Of a stretch of DNA of 53,063 bases, positions 41,677 through 49,675 are shown piece after piece. The notes beneath the pieces were generated by a model, which was not told where the DNA came from, searched no databases, and worked only from the letters and a program-made list of their open reading frames with translations. Position numbers and translations under genes: made by a program. The first letter of the stretch is position 1, and each line of letters starts with the position of its first letter. The stretch lies in NCBI GenBank assembly GCA_964450755.1, contig CAYVDJ010000019.1, positions 1 to 53,063 on the forward strand, read 5' to 3'. This stretch comes from JAADDG01 sp964450755. GTDB lineage: Bacteria > Campylobacterota > Campylobacteria > Campylobacterales > JAADDG01.

Positions 41677-41778
41677 GATAAGCCCTTTTCTGATAATATT
41701 ATTATCATTTAATAATAAATCTTATTTTCTTTCAAAAAGCTTAATTTTTATATAATTTATTTATAAAAGTTGAAAATT

Positions 41779-42294
41779 TTATACTTTTTGCCATCCGTGC
41801 ATTTTTCTTGCCAAAACAATGCTGAAAGAGTTAAAATCATCAATAGTATTGATGGCTACATAGTTTGTTTTCTCAAGAGTTAAAATGAGGGTTCTTTTTT
41901 CATTTTCATTTTGGGAGAAAAAGATAACATCACCGGCATTTTTCATAATACGGTATAGTTTTCTCAAGAAATCTTCAAGATCAGGTATTTTAAAAAGATC
42001 AAGAGTTAAAAAAGCGGTATCATATAAAATAGAGCTTCTGTTAAATCTTGATTGCTCAAAATTAAATTCTCTTATCTTGAAGTTTTTCTCTTTTGTAAGC
42101 TCTTTTTTGGCATATTCTAAAAAATCTTTATCTAAAGATGAGAGATGATAAACAAGTTCATTATCCATTGCAAATTTATGCAATGTTAAAACCAATTCTT
42201 TATTCCCGTCATCGATATGAAAAATATGAGAAGAGGGGTAAGGTTTGATAATGGTAAAGAGTGTTTCAAATTTTTTTGAATCTAACTGTTTCAT
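41779..42294 (-). CDS. Conserved protein, degenerate methyltransferase-like fold
   Basis: This 171-residue cytoplasmic protein is one I cannot name. It alternates strands and helices (SHIFHIDDGNKELVLTLHKFA, LVYHLSSLDKDFLEYAKKEL, FLTLDLFKIPDLEDFLRKLYRIMKNAGDVIFFS), which recalls the second half of a class I methyltransferase (a motif I-like loop is replaced by HIDDGNK). SAM binding is doubtful because the glycine-rich loop is missing. It is divergent from the gene at 42356, sharing a 61-base promoter region. Confidence 0.65.
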   Translation of the reverse strand: MKQLDSKKFETLFTIIKPYPSSHIFHIDDGNKELVLTLHKFAMDNELVYHLSSLDKDFLEYAKKELTKEKNFKIREFNFEQSRFNRSSILYDTAFLTLDLFKIPDLEDFLRKLYRIMKNAGDVIFFSQNENEKRTLILTLEKTNYVAINTIDDFNSFSIVLARKMHGWQKV

Positions 42295-42323
42295 AAGAAT
42301 ATTTTAACATAAAAACTTTTATT

Positions 42324-42332
42324 TGATATAAT
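42324..42332 (+). promoter_or_regulatory. Extended -10 promoter for the 100-residue gene
   Basis: An exact TGATATAAT lies 23 bases before the ATG at 42356. Confidence 0.6.
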
Positions 42333-42355
42333 ATGGAAAAAATTAAGGACTTGGT

Positions 42356-42658
42356 ATGTTTATACTGTTACCGCTCGATTCAGATGACAGGGAAAATGCC
42401 TCTTTGGTTTTATCGACAGATGCAAAAGTATGGGCGCTTGTGGTATTAGAGGATGGTAAAGTTCAAGATATAGGATTTTATGATGACAGAAGCAAGATAG
42501 AAGAGATGATTGATGCCGTTATTCTGCCAGATAAAAATGACTATACATGGCCTTTTATAGAAGAAAATATCCCTGTTTTGATAGCTCCTTTTCAAAGAAA
42601 TATTGAAGATATTATGGAAGCTTTTTTATTTAAAGAACTCTATCAACTGGATCATTGA
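42356..42658 (+). CDS. Small conserved protein, possibly NifX-like
   Basis: This 100-residue acidic protein opens MFILLPLDSDDRENASLVLS and closes with NIPVLIAPFQRNIEDIMEAFLF. A small alpha/beta fold like the NifX/dinitrogenase-cofactor domain would fit (a strand, the phrase WALVVLEDGKVQDIGFYDDRS, then a helix), but this is a weak resemblance and I make no functional claim. It has its own promoter, and its 3' end overlaps the convergent cbiH by 7 bases. Confidence 0.65.
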   Translation: MFILLPLDSDDRENASLVLSTDAKVWALVVLEDGKVQDIGFYDDRSKIEEMIDAVILPDKNDYTWPFIEENIPVLIAPFQRNIEDIMEAFLFKELYQLDH

Positions 42659-43431
42659 TGAAGTTCACCTTCCAAATTATACTTTTTAAGATAGCCTCTT
42701 GGAGTCAAAACCAGAGAGTTTTTTGTGAGTTTTGTAGTACTGTTTCCGACAATAAGCAGAGTTGACATTGAAATATCCTCATTTTGTTCACCTTTTTCTA
42801 TCAGCTCTTTTGAATCGGTTATTTTTATCTTCTCCTTCTCTCTTCCTATATGAGAGGCTATGATGATTACTCTGTTATCATAATTTTTTAGATGTCTTAA
42901 AAACATTTTGTAAGGTTCTATTCTCTTTTTTGACATGGGATTGTATATCCCCGTTACCATATCGGCATCCAGTGAATTTTTGACTCTTTTTTCTATGGTT
43001 TCAAACAGCGTCAGTTTATCTGAAAGTGATATAATGGCAAAATCCTGAGATATGGGAGCGCCGCATTTTGAAGCGGCGGCAAACATAGCTGTAATACCGG
43101 GAAGTGAAACAATGTCTATCTCATCCCACAGATCTTTTTCATCAACAAGTTCCACTATCAAAGTGGCCATTCCAAAGACATTTACATCACCGTTTGATAT
43201 GATAGCGGTAGTTTTACCCTCTTTTGCAAATTCTATAGCCATATTGCACCGCTCTATCTCTTTTGTCATACCCGAAGTATAAATTTCTTTTTTATCAAGA
43301 AGCTCTTTTAGATCTTTTGCATATCTTCTGTAACTAACTACCACTTCACACTCTCTTAAAGCTTTTAATGCTTCATTTGAGAGATAATTTATCCCTCCTG
43401 GTCCTGTAGATATGATATATAATGTTTTCAT
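42652..43431 (-). CDS. cbiH: Precorrin-3B / cobalt-factor III C17-methyltransferase
   Basis: This 259-residue protein is CobJ/CbiH: YIISTGPGGINYLSNEALKAL, VVVSYRRYAKDL, AIISNGDVNVFGMATL, VSLPGITAMFAAASKCGAPISQDF and GIYNPMSKKRIEPY are family landmarks, including the ring-contraction-associated region. It methylates C17 and contracts the ring. It is separate from cbiET-cbiF, with its own extended -10 and only one neighbour overlapping at the 3' end. The presence of cbiG nearby favours the anaerobic (cobalt-early) pathway. Confidence 0.93.
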   Translation of the reverse strand: MKTLYIISTGPGGINYLSNEALKALRECEVVVSYRRYAKDLKELLDKKEIYTSGMTKEIERCNMAIEFAKEGKTTAIISNGDVNVFGMATLIVELVDEKDLWDEIDIVSLPGITAMFAAASKCGAPISQDFAIISLSDKLTLFETIEKRVKNSLDADMVTGIYNPMSKKRIEPYKMFLRHLKNYDNRVIIIASHIGREKEKIKITDSKELIEKGEQNEDISMSTLLIVGNSTTKLTKNSLVLTPRGYLKKYNLEGELHQ

Positions 43432-43470
43432 TCAAACCTTCTTTTAGAGATGTCTTAATGGTTACTCTTT

Positions 43471-43479
43471 ATTATAACA
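43471..43479 (-). promoter_or_regulatory. Extended -10 promoter for cbiH
   Basis: The minus strand reads TGTTATAAT from 43479 to 43471. The leader of about 33 bases contains a copy of the recurrent GAGATG(C/T)CT motif (43442-43460). Confidence 0.6.
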
Positions 43480-43618
43480 TAAAAGTTAATTGTGAAAAAT
43501 AAAAGAATATAAAAATTATTCTAAACTTTTGGATTGATTGTTAAATATATTAATTAATTATTTTAGTTATTAAATTTATTTTGTTTAAAGTGTATAAGTT
43601 ATAAAATTATTTAATAAA

Positions 43619-43642
43619 AATCACTTTTATTATAAAGTGATT
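43619..43642 (+). promoter_or_regulatory. Inverted repeat before the LVIVD-type propeller gene
   Basis: AATCACTTT and AAAGTGATT (9 bp, 6-base loop) lie 10 bases before the AAGGAGG ribosome-binding site. It may be an operator or a 5' mRNA hairpin. Confidence 0.4.
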
Positions 43643-43664
43643 AAATTTTATAAGGAGGTGTATG

Positions 43665-44735
43665 ATGAAAAATTTAATTGGTAAAGTATTATTTACAATA
43701 CTTTTGGTATTTAATGCTGCATATTGTGATAACTTGATGTTGGCTCATCAAAGTTATTTTCCTACAACCGCATCAAATATGGAAATTATAGGTAATGAAG
43801 TCTATCTGATGAGAAGTGACGGACTTGATATTTATAATCTTTTGTCAAAAAATATAACAAACAATTTTCCCTCTTATGGAGAAGAGTTCAATACCATAAC
43901 GACAGACGGGCACTATATTTATATGCTGATTAACAATGATCAGATAGTTGTTATAGATGCTTTAAACAAACCTGCATACAGTTTGATGTATGAGTATGAC
44001 TACTATCCTCCGCTTAGCAGTTTTACAGAAAACGGTGTTACACCAAATCTTTATGATATAAAATATGTATCCAATAAACTTCTTTTATATCTTGCATATC
44101 CTTATCACTCCAAGATAGTTGCTTTGGATGCAACAGATCCCCTTCGTATCCATTATACTCCAAAATATCACAAAGATTTTTTTGGCAATATCGTAAATAA
44201 TGGGGATAATTACTGTTATTATATAAAAAACAATGGGGGTATTGCAGATGTGGGGGTTTACTCTTTATCCTCCCAGACAGATGTGGGAAATTATCATGTC
44301 GGGGGAAATGCCGATTATGCCTATATAACCAGATTGGCGGAAAATAGCAAATATCTTTTTGTTGGCTTTGGTTTTAGGGATTATACAAATAATATTTTTG
44401 CAAATGCATTTGATATTGTGGATAAGAGTGATCCTTCAAATCCTGTCTGGAAAAAATATATTCAACAGCCTTTGACTGTTATAGCAGCAACCGATAAATA
44501 TCTTTTTGGAGAAAAAGGTGGCGCTTTGTCTATATGGGATATCTCATCATATAAAAATCCCAAAGAGGTCTATACAATAAAAAATTATAATTTTGGTGTA
44601 ATTTATAAAATTATTCCAAAAGGTGATAAGCTTTATGTTCTTTCTTCAAGAGGATTTGATATATTTAAAGTATATGAATACAATCCAAATCTATTAAATC
44701 AGTTTCATACGATAAATACAAAACCTCTTTTTTAG
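43665..44735 (+). CDS. Exported LVIVD-type beta-propeller protein
   Basis: This 356-residue protein has a signal peptide ending NAAYC|DN. Repeats include MEIIGNEVYLMRSDGLDIYNL, FNTITTDGHYIYMLINNDQIVVIDALNKPAY, VSNKLLLYLAYPYHSKIVALDATDPLRI, YLFVGFGFRDY with FDIVDKSDPSNPVWKKY and KLYVLSSRGFDIFKV, a propeller of the LVIVD type. ATG occurs at 43662 and 43665; the second lies 6 bases from AAGGAGG and is preferred. It resembles the propeller half of the 40240-41676 protein but lacks the jelly roll. The function is unknown. Confidence 0.78.
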   Translation: MKNLIGKVLFTILLVFNAAYCDNLMLAHQSYFPTTASNMEIIGNEVYLMRSDGLDIYNLLSKNITNNFPSYGEEFNTITTDGHYIYMLINNDQIVVIDALNKPAYSLMYEYDYYPPLSSFTENGVTPNLYDIKYVSNKLLLYLAYPYHSKIVALDATDPLRIHYTPKYHKDFFGNIVNNGDNYCYYIKNNGGIADVGVYSLSSQTDVGNYHVGGNADYAYITRLAENSKYLFVGFGFRDYTNNIFANAFDIVDKSDPSNPVWKKYIQQPLTVIAATDKYLFGEKGGALSIWDISSYKNPKEVYTIKNYNFGVIYKIIPKGDKLYVLSSRGFDIFKVYEYNPNLLNQFHTINTKPLF

Positions 44736-44742
44736 AAGAATC

Positions 44743-44780
44743 TTTTTTCACTCCTGTACTTTGGTATGGGGGTGAAAAAA
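44743..44780. terminator. Bidirectional terminator between the propeller gene and cbiG
   Basis: TTTTTTCACTCC pairs with GGGGTGAAAAAA (12 pairs, one G-T), with U-runs on both strands. It lies between stops at 44735 and 44782. Confidence 0.8.
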
Positions 44781-44781
44781 T

Positions 44782-45774
44782 TTATATCGCCGCAGCTATT
44801 GTAACCGAATTGTAAAATACCTCTTTTTTTATAACAAGTTCATGGTATTTTGAGAGCAGTATGGCAGAAGGTTCTGCTACTCCTTTGACAGCAAAAAACT
44901 CTTTTGCTTTTGAGGGAGTGAAATCGTATTTTAAAAGATTTATATTTTTTTTATCAAAAAATTTTATATCAAAATCATATTTTTGTGCAAACTTCAAAAG
45001 AGCTTTTTCATCCTTTTTTGCTTCAAAAGAGGCAATGTTCTTTATCTGAGAAAATTTTAAAGAGTGTTTTTTTAAGAACTCTTTTACACTTTTTTCCATG
45101 ATATCCAAACTTATATCTCTGTTACATCCTATTCCCAAAAAAACCGGAGGTTTTAGTGTCAGGGGTTTGATAGATGAGCTAAAAGGGGAGATTAAAACAC
45201 TCTTTTCATCGATATCTTTGAAATCTATCAGTTTCAGATATTTTCTGTTTTCAATTGTTTCAAACAACTTTTTATAGGTCGCCATTTTTATCTCTTTTTG
45301 ATTTATCATAGAATTTGAGATAAATGCCAGTTTGTCTATATTCTCTATTTCAAAACCTCTCTTTTTGGCAAATGTATCAAAAGAGAGAGTTTTTGTCTGG
45401 TCAGTGGCGGTAGTGATAAAAGGTATGCAACCTTTTATTTTGGAAGATATTTCCAAAGCAAGTTCATTTGCTCCTCCAAGATGTCCGCCAAGAAGAGGTA
45501 TGATTTTCAAAAGATCCAAACTTACAACCAAGATTGCAGGATCTGTTGTTTTATCCTTTAAAAAAGGGGCTATTTTTCTGATAACTGCTCCGATAGCCAT
45601 TATAAAGATAACGGCATCACTCTTTTCCCATACAATGGGCAAGATATCATCCAACTTTTTAAAATCTCTGTTTTTAGCAAATATTTTAACTTCATATTTT
45701 GTCAAATAACAAGATAAATTTTGGGCGGATTTTAAAGAGGGATTGTTTATCGTTACTATCGATATTTTTTTCAT
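44782..45774 (-). CDS. cbiG: Cobalt-precorrin 5A hydrolase
   Basis: This 330-residue protein has the CbiG N-terminal region (ISIVTINNPSLKSAQNL, GAVIRKIAPFLKDKTTDPAI, VVSLDLLKIIPLLGGHLGGANELAL) and the C-terminal CbiG domain (VFLGIGCNRDISLDIMEKSV, FFAVKGVAEPSAILLS). It opens the delta-lactone of cobalt-precorrin 5A, a step found only in the anaerobic route. It is complete. It stands alone on the minus strand between a bidirectional terminator and the petABC terminator. The start is an ATG with a poor ribosome-binding site. Confidence 0.92.
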   Translation of the reverse strand: MKKISIVTINNPSLKSAQNLSCYLTKYEVKIFAKNRDFKKLDDILPIVWEKSDAVIFIMAIGAVIRKIAPFLKDKTTDPAILVVSLDLLKIIPLLGGHLGGANELALEISSKIKGCIPFITTATDQTKTLSFDTFAKKRGFEIENIDKLAFISNSMINQKEIKMATYKKLFETIENRKYLKLIDFKDIDEKSVLISPFSSSIKPLTLKPPVFLGIGCNRDISLDIMEKSVKEFLKKHSLKFSQIKNIASFEAKKDEKALLKFAQKYDFDIKFFDKKNINLLKYDFTPSKAKEFFAVKGVAEPSAILLSKYHELVIKKEVFYNSVTIAAAI

Positions 45775-45805
45775 TTATAAATTTTAAACAGTATATTTTT
45801 GAAGT

Positions 45806-45830
45806 ATTCCCGCGTTTAAAACGCGGGAAT
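45806..45830 (-). terminator. GC-rich terminator of petABC
   Basis: ATTCCCGCGTTT and AAACGCGGGAAT form a perfect 12-bp inverted repeat with a single central base, 19 bases after the petC stop. It is the most GC-rich short stretch among the intergenic regions here. Confidence 0.7.
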
Positions 45831-45848
45831 GTATTAAAAGAGATTATA

Positions 45849-46715
45849 TCAGTGTAATTCTCTCCATTTACTGGCTTTCCAAAGATATGCAAATACCGTG
45901 AAAATTACAAAGAAAAGGATGATTTTCAAAGTAAGAGATTCTCTCTCTTCTTTTTTTCTGTCACCTACTTTTTCAAGATACTTTATAACTTTTTCAGCAT
46001 TTTCTTTGGTTAAACCAACTCTTGGCATTGATGTTCCATGAAGAACTCTTTGAGGATCTCCTATAAAATTCATCAAATGCTCTTCGCTTTTTGCTCTGAT
46101 CATAATGGATAGATCAGGAGGATTGGTACCCATATATTTTTTGAGTGCAGCTTCATTGCTTGGTCTTTTCCAACCGTCATATTTGACATTATGACATCTG
46201 CCGCATGCATTTATGAAGGTTTCTTTTTCATCAAGCTTTTTAGGTGCTATGGATTTAAGATAAGCAACTATATCTGCCACCTCTTGATTCAGATCTCCTC
46301 CAAGTCCCATAAAAGCACTCATAGGATGAGGTTTGTTTTCGTTAAATTTATGTTCAACCATCAAAGCGTGAGCAGGATTTTTGATAAGATTTGCTAAAAA
46401 TGTCTCATCATAAAGAGTTCCGGCAGTACTTAGATCAGGAGGTACAACACCAAATGATGCTGATGCACTTGCCGCATCCATAGGGGCAGGCATACTTTGT
46501 GATTTTACTCCGTGACAACCGATACAACCGGCATTCATAAAAGTCTCTTTGCCTTTTACGGCATCACCCTTTTTGCCGGTAGGTTTAAGATCACTGTATT
46601 TGTAATCAACTGCGTCTATATGAGCATGCATTTGAGAATGAGCAAACGGCTCGACACCTATATAAGTAAGAATTGTAAAAAATACAACTACCGCTAAAAT
46701 CTTCAATTCTCTCAT
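45849..46715 (-). CDS. petC: Diheme cytochrome c1-type subunit of the bc1 complex
   Basis: This 288-residue protein has an N-terminal membrane helix, two c-type heme sites (GCIGCH and CGRCH), each followed by helical cytochrome c folds with Met ligands in AFMGLGG and SMPRVG, and a C-terminal anchor helix (IILFFVIFTVFAYLW). Two hemes instead of one is typical of the Campylobacterota bc1 complex. It accepts electrons from the Rieske protein and passes them to a soluble cytochrome c. It overlaps petB by 4 bases. Confidence 0.95.
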   Translation of the reverse strand: MRELKILAVVVFFTILTYIGVEPFAHSQMHAHIDAVDYKYSDLKPTGKKGDAVKGKETFMNAGCIGCHGVKSQSMPAPMDAASASASFGVVPPDLSTAGTLYDETFLANLIKNPAHALMVEHKFNENKPHPMSAFMGLGGDLNQEVADIVAYLKSIAPKKLDEKETFINACGRCHNVKYDGWKRPSNEAALKKYMGTNPPDLSIMIRAKSEEHLMNFIGDPQRVLHGTSMPRVGLTKENAEKVIKYLEKVGDRKKEERESLTLKIILFFVIFTVFAYLWKASKWRELH

Positions 46716-47968
46716 TTTGCACCTCCTACACTTTTAGCTTCTTTTTTCGTAATCATAGGAAGCATTACCAATAACAGGAGTAAGAAAGCTACTGAAGCAA
46801 AAAATCCTATCCATGCATTGATACCCGTAGGAGGTAATTTTCCGTAAACGGTTAATATGATCATATCGATAAGTAGAAGCCAAAACCAGTATTTAAATGC
46901 TCCTCTTTTGTGTGCAGGTGCCACTACCGGACTTCTGTCAAGCCAAGGCATCAAAAAGAATATAACATTTGCTATACCAAATGCCGCCAAACCTATATCC
47001 ATGGCATGTAGAGGTCCTACATCAAAAAAGAATCCTCTAAGAACCTCATAGCTCCATAAGAAATACCACTCAGGATAGATATGAGCGGGAGTTTTCATTG
47101 CATTTGCAGGTTCAAAATTGATAGGATCCATTGCAAAATTATAGTGAAAGCCCACCAGATAGAAGTAAAAAATCATAAAGACACCGACTACAAAGAGGTC
47201 TTTTGAGATAAAAACAGGCCAGAAAGGAATAACTTTGGAATCTCTTTTTTGTCCGTTTTTATATTTTTCAGCTTCATAATCAAAATCTATATCTTCTCCC
47301 TCTTGATTGTTAACATGAGGAATTCTCAAAGAATAAAAATGCAATCCTATAATTGCCATAATTACAAGAGGCAATAAGAATACATGAAGCATAAAAAATC
47401 TTGTCAAAGTTGAATCGGCTACATAGAAATTACCTCTTATCCATATAACAAGATCCGGTCCTATCAAAGGAATACCTCCAAACAGGTTGGTAATAACCTG
47501 AGCCGCCCAGTAACTCATCTGTCCCCAAGGCAACATATATCCGCTGAATGCTTCTGCTGAAAATGTAACAAAAAGAAGCATACCGCTTATCCAGATCATC
47601 TCTCTGCCTTGTTTGTAAGAGCCGTAATATATACCGGTAAACATATGAATATAGATAACCAAAAAGACAACTGATGCTGCAACTCCGTGCATATGTCTCC
47701 AAAGCCATCCGTAATGTACCTCTTGCATAATCGTATAATTTACACTGTCAAATGCCAAGTTGACATCTGGTTTGTAATACATCAAGAGGAAAATACCTGT
47801 TATAACAAGTACGGCAAACATAGTCATCAAGACTACACCCATAGCCCATAAAAAATTGATATTTTTGGGAACCCAATATTCAGTCATCAACACTTTGTTT
47901 AAAGTATTGATAGCAAGTCTTTGATCAAGCCACTCGCCAATGCTGTTTGCTTTTGAAAAATGTGCCAT
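46712..47968 (-). CDS. petB: Cytochrome b subunit of the bc1 complex
   Basis: This 418-residue protein has eight membrane helices. Heme-ligating His pairs lie in WLWRHMHGVAASVVF with YIHMFTGIYYG, and in FFMLHVFLLPLV with GLHFYSLR. The quinol-oxidation loop has PEWYFLWSYEVLRG in the PEWY position. It oxidises menaquinol at the Qo site and passes one electron to the Rieske centre. It is a single long polypeptide rather than split b6/IV. It lies 12 bases after petA and overlaps petC. Confidence 0.97.
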   Translation of the reverse strand: MAHFSKANSIGEWLDQRLAINTLNKVLMTEYWVPKNINFLWAMGVVLMTMFAVLVITGIFLLMYYKPDVNLAFDSVNYTIMQEVHYGWLWRHMHGVAASVVFLVIYIHMFTGIYYGSYKQGREMIWISGMLLFVTFSAEAFSGYMLPWGQMSYWAAQVITNLFGGIPLIGPDLVIWIRGNFYVADSTLTRFFMLHVFLLPLVIMAIIGLHFYSLRIPHVNNQEGEDIDFDYEAEKYKNGQKRDSKVIPFWPVFISKDLFVVGVFMIFYFYLVGFHYNFAMDPINFEPANAMKTPAHIYPEWYFLWSYEVLRGFFFDVGPLHAMDIGLAAFGIANVIFFLMPWLDRSPVVAPAHKRGAFKYWFWLLLIDMIILTVYGKLPPTGINAWIGFFASVAFLLLLLVMLPMITKKEAKSVGGAK

Positions 47969-47980
47969 TTCTAACTCTCC

Positions 47981-48487
47981 TTACGCTTTACCGGCTAATT
48001 TTTTATATTCCGGTCCCTCTTCTCCAAGTACCAGTTTTGTACCGGTTATTTTAAAAGGAGGGATGTCCAAAGGTCTTGGTGGAGGTCCGAATGTATTTTT
48101 GGCATTGTAGTCAAATTCACCACCGTGACATGCACATTTCCATATTTTTTTATCGGCTTCCCATGCAGGAATACACCCAAGATGCGTACATAAACCTATA
48201 ACAACCGTATAGTATGCATCACCTACTTTGACATTCGTCTTACCGGGTTTCATGTCCTTTGTATGTTTGAGAAGAAATATGGGTTTTCCTCTCCATACTG
48301 CAGTTCTGAATTCACCGTCTTTCATAGGTGAAAGATCTACTGTTGTGAATCCCGCCGCCATAACACTTGGGAGCGGATCCCAAGTAGCTTTCATTGCACC
48401 AAGCGCAAGAACACCTCCTACTGCGCTCACTGCACCGAAAGCCATACCTAGAAAATCGCGTCTGCTTTGTTCGATAGCCATTCTCAT
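47981..48487 (-). CDS. petA: Rieske iron-sulfur subunit of the bc1 complex
   Basis: This 168-residue protein has a Tat-type signal anchor (SRRDFLGMAFGAVSAVGGV), a membrane-proximal helix, and the Rieske cluster-binding motifs CTHLGC and CACHGGEF. The PRPLDIPPF loop follows. It carries electrons from menaquinol to cytochrome c1. It is the first gene of petABC. Two palindromes upstream (48572-48584 and 48608-48623) may be regulatory. The ATG at 48487 is preceded by GAAAGGATG; an in-frame ATG lies at 48481. Confidence 0.97.
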   Translation of the reverse strand: MRMAIEQSRRDFLGMAFGAVSAVGGVLALGAMKATWDPLPSVMAAGFTTVDLSPMKDGEFRTAVWRGKPIFLLKHTKDMKPGKTNVKVGDAYYTVVIGLCTHLGCIPAWEADKKIWKCACHGGEFDYNAKNTFGPPPRPLDIPPFKITGTKLVLGEEGPEYKKLAGKA

Positions 48488-48571
48488 CCTTTCGCTGTAA
48501 TTTGTACCTTGTCATTGTAACTCAAAAATCCTTTAAAAAAACTATCGTTAAAAAAAATATCCGTTTTTAGA

Positions 48572-48584
48572 TTACAAATTGTAA
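48572..48584. promoter_or_regulatory. TTACAA-A-TTGTAA palindrome upstream of petA
   Basis: A perfect 13-base palindrome lies 85 bases before petA. The half-site resembles those of CRP/FNR-family regulators, but this is inference. The word TTGTAAC recurs at 48515-48521. Confidence 0.4.
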
Positions 48585-48607
48585 CTTTTTTATAAATTAT
48601 TATGCCA

Positions 48608-48623
48608 AAGAATTATAATTCTT
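48608..48623. promoter_or_regulatory. 16-base perfect palindrome containing TATAAT on both strands
   Basis: AAGAATTATAATTCTT is self-complementary and contains the -10 hexamer in both orientations, so it could be the petA -10 (minus strand), an operator, or both. Confidence 0.4.
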
Positions 48624-48660
48624 GATTATGATCAATGTTTCAATGATATTATATTTTAGT

Positions 48661-49392
48661 TTAGTAAATATTCGTAAATTCCGTAGGTTCTGAGGAATTA
48701 AACCTGTATTTGTCAAAGATTATTTTGTGAGCGTGAAGCAAAATCCTTTTATACTCTTTTCCTCCGTATCTTCTATCTCCCACAACAGGATGACCGATAC
48801 TTTTTAGATGAACTCTTATCTGATGTGTTCTGCCTGTTTTTATAATAACTTTGATTTTTGTAAATTTGCCCTCTATCATTAAAGGTTCTATCAAAGATAT
48901 TGCTTCTTTTCCGTTTTTTGAAATTTTACTGTATAGATTATTAGCGGTTTTTACGGTTTCTATCGGTTCGTTTATCTCCAAGGGTTCGGAAATGATACCC
49001 TCTACCCATGCTATGTACTCTTTTAAAACCTTTTGATCTCTGAAAAATTTTATGGCTCTTTTTTGAAATTCTTTGTCTTTTACCAAAAGTAACACTCCGC
49101 TTGTCTCTTTGTCTAGTCTGTGCAAAAGCGGATATTTTGCTTTTTTGGCTATCTCTTCACTTGTCAAAAAAGCCGGTTTGTCTATGGCGATAATATTTTC
49201 ATCTTCAAAGATTTTTTTGATTTTTTCGATTTTTGTTATTTTAAATTTCGCACTAAGAGGCAGTTCTCCTCTTGCAACCGTGATTTTTTTGCCGCTGTTG
49301 TAAACAACTCCGCGATCTATCAGCTCTTTTGCGGCTCTGTTTGATATACCCTCCTGTTTTGCCAAAAGTTTATAGGCTTTTTCCGTTTTCAT
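48661..49392 (-). CDS. RluA-family pseudouridine synthase
   Basis: This 243-residue protein has an N-terminal S4-like RNA-binding domain (EGISNRAAKELIDRGVVYNSGKKI, about 14-50) and a pseudouridine synthase domain with the catalytic Asp in LLHRLDKETSGVLLL (about 92), KEYIAWVEG, KTGRTHQIRVHLKSIGHPVVGDRRYGG. It isomerises uridine in rRNA or tRNA; the exact site cannot be read from the sequence. It is last in the glyQ operon and overlaps the DUF167 gene by 23 bases. Confidence 0.9.
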   Translation of the reverse strand: MKTEKAYKLLAKQEGISNRAAKELIDRGVVYNSGKKITVARGELPLSAKFKITKIEKIKKIFEDENIIAIDKPAFLTSEEIAKKAKYPLLHRLDKETSGVLLLVKDKEFQKRAIKFFRDQKVLKEYIAWVEGIISEPLEINEPIETVKTANNLYSKISKNGKEAISLIEPLMIEGKFTKIKVIIKTGRTHQIRVHLKSIGHPVVGDRRYGGKEYKRILLHAHKIIFDKYRFNSSEPTEFTNIY

Positions 49393-49675
49393 TCTCTTTT
49401 TCCTTGATTAAATTTTTTATTTTTTCATTCAGAGGCAGTTTTATCTTTTTGTTTTTTCCCGTTTCACCGCTTAAAATGAGGATTTCACTTTTTGGTATTT
49501 TAAAAGATTTTGATAAAAATTTTATCAATTCTTTATTTGCCGCACCTTCCACAGCAGGTGCTTTTATCTTGATTTTTAAAGCGTCTGCCATAACTTCTGC
49601 TATGATATTTTTACTTGAATTTGGCAATGCTTTGATATTTACGGTTATATGATTATCTTTTATCTCATACCACAT
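49370..49675 (-). CDS. DUF167 (YggU) family protein
   Basis: This 101-residue protein matches DUF167/YggU: HITVNIKALPNSSKNII, LKIKIKAPAVEGAANKELIKFLSKSFKIPKSEI and ILSGETGKNKKIKLP. The family is a small alpha/beta fold found in nearly all bacteria and has no proven function. It overlaps waaA by 11 bases and the pseudouridine synthase gene by 23 bases, so it is in the middle of the operon. Confidence 0.92.
   Translation of the reverse strand: MWYEIKDNHITVNIKALPNSSKNIIAEVMADALKIKIKAPAVEGAANKELIKFLSKSFKIPKSEILILSGETGKNKKIKLPLNEKIKNLIKEKENENGKSL

Larger units (their letters stand above)
43432..43661. other. AT-rich divergent intergenic region
   Basis: This 230-base gap separates cbiH (minus) from the LVIVD-type propeller gene (plus). 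It holds the cbiH promoter, the recurrent GAGATG motif and the inverted repeat listed separately. I see no gene in it. Confidence 0.6.
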
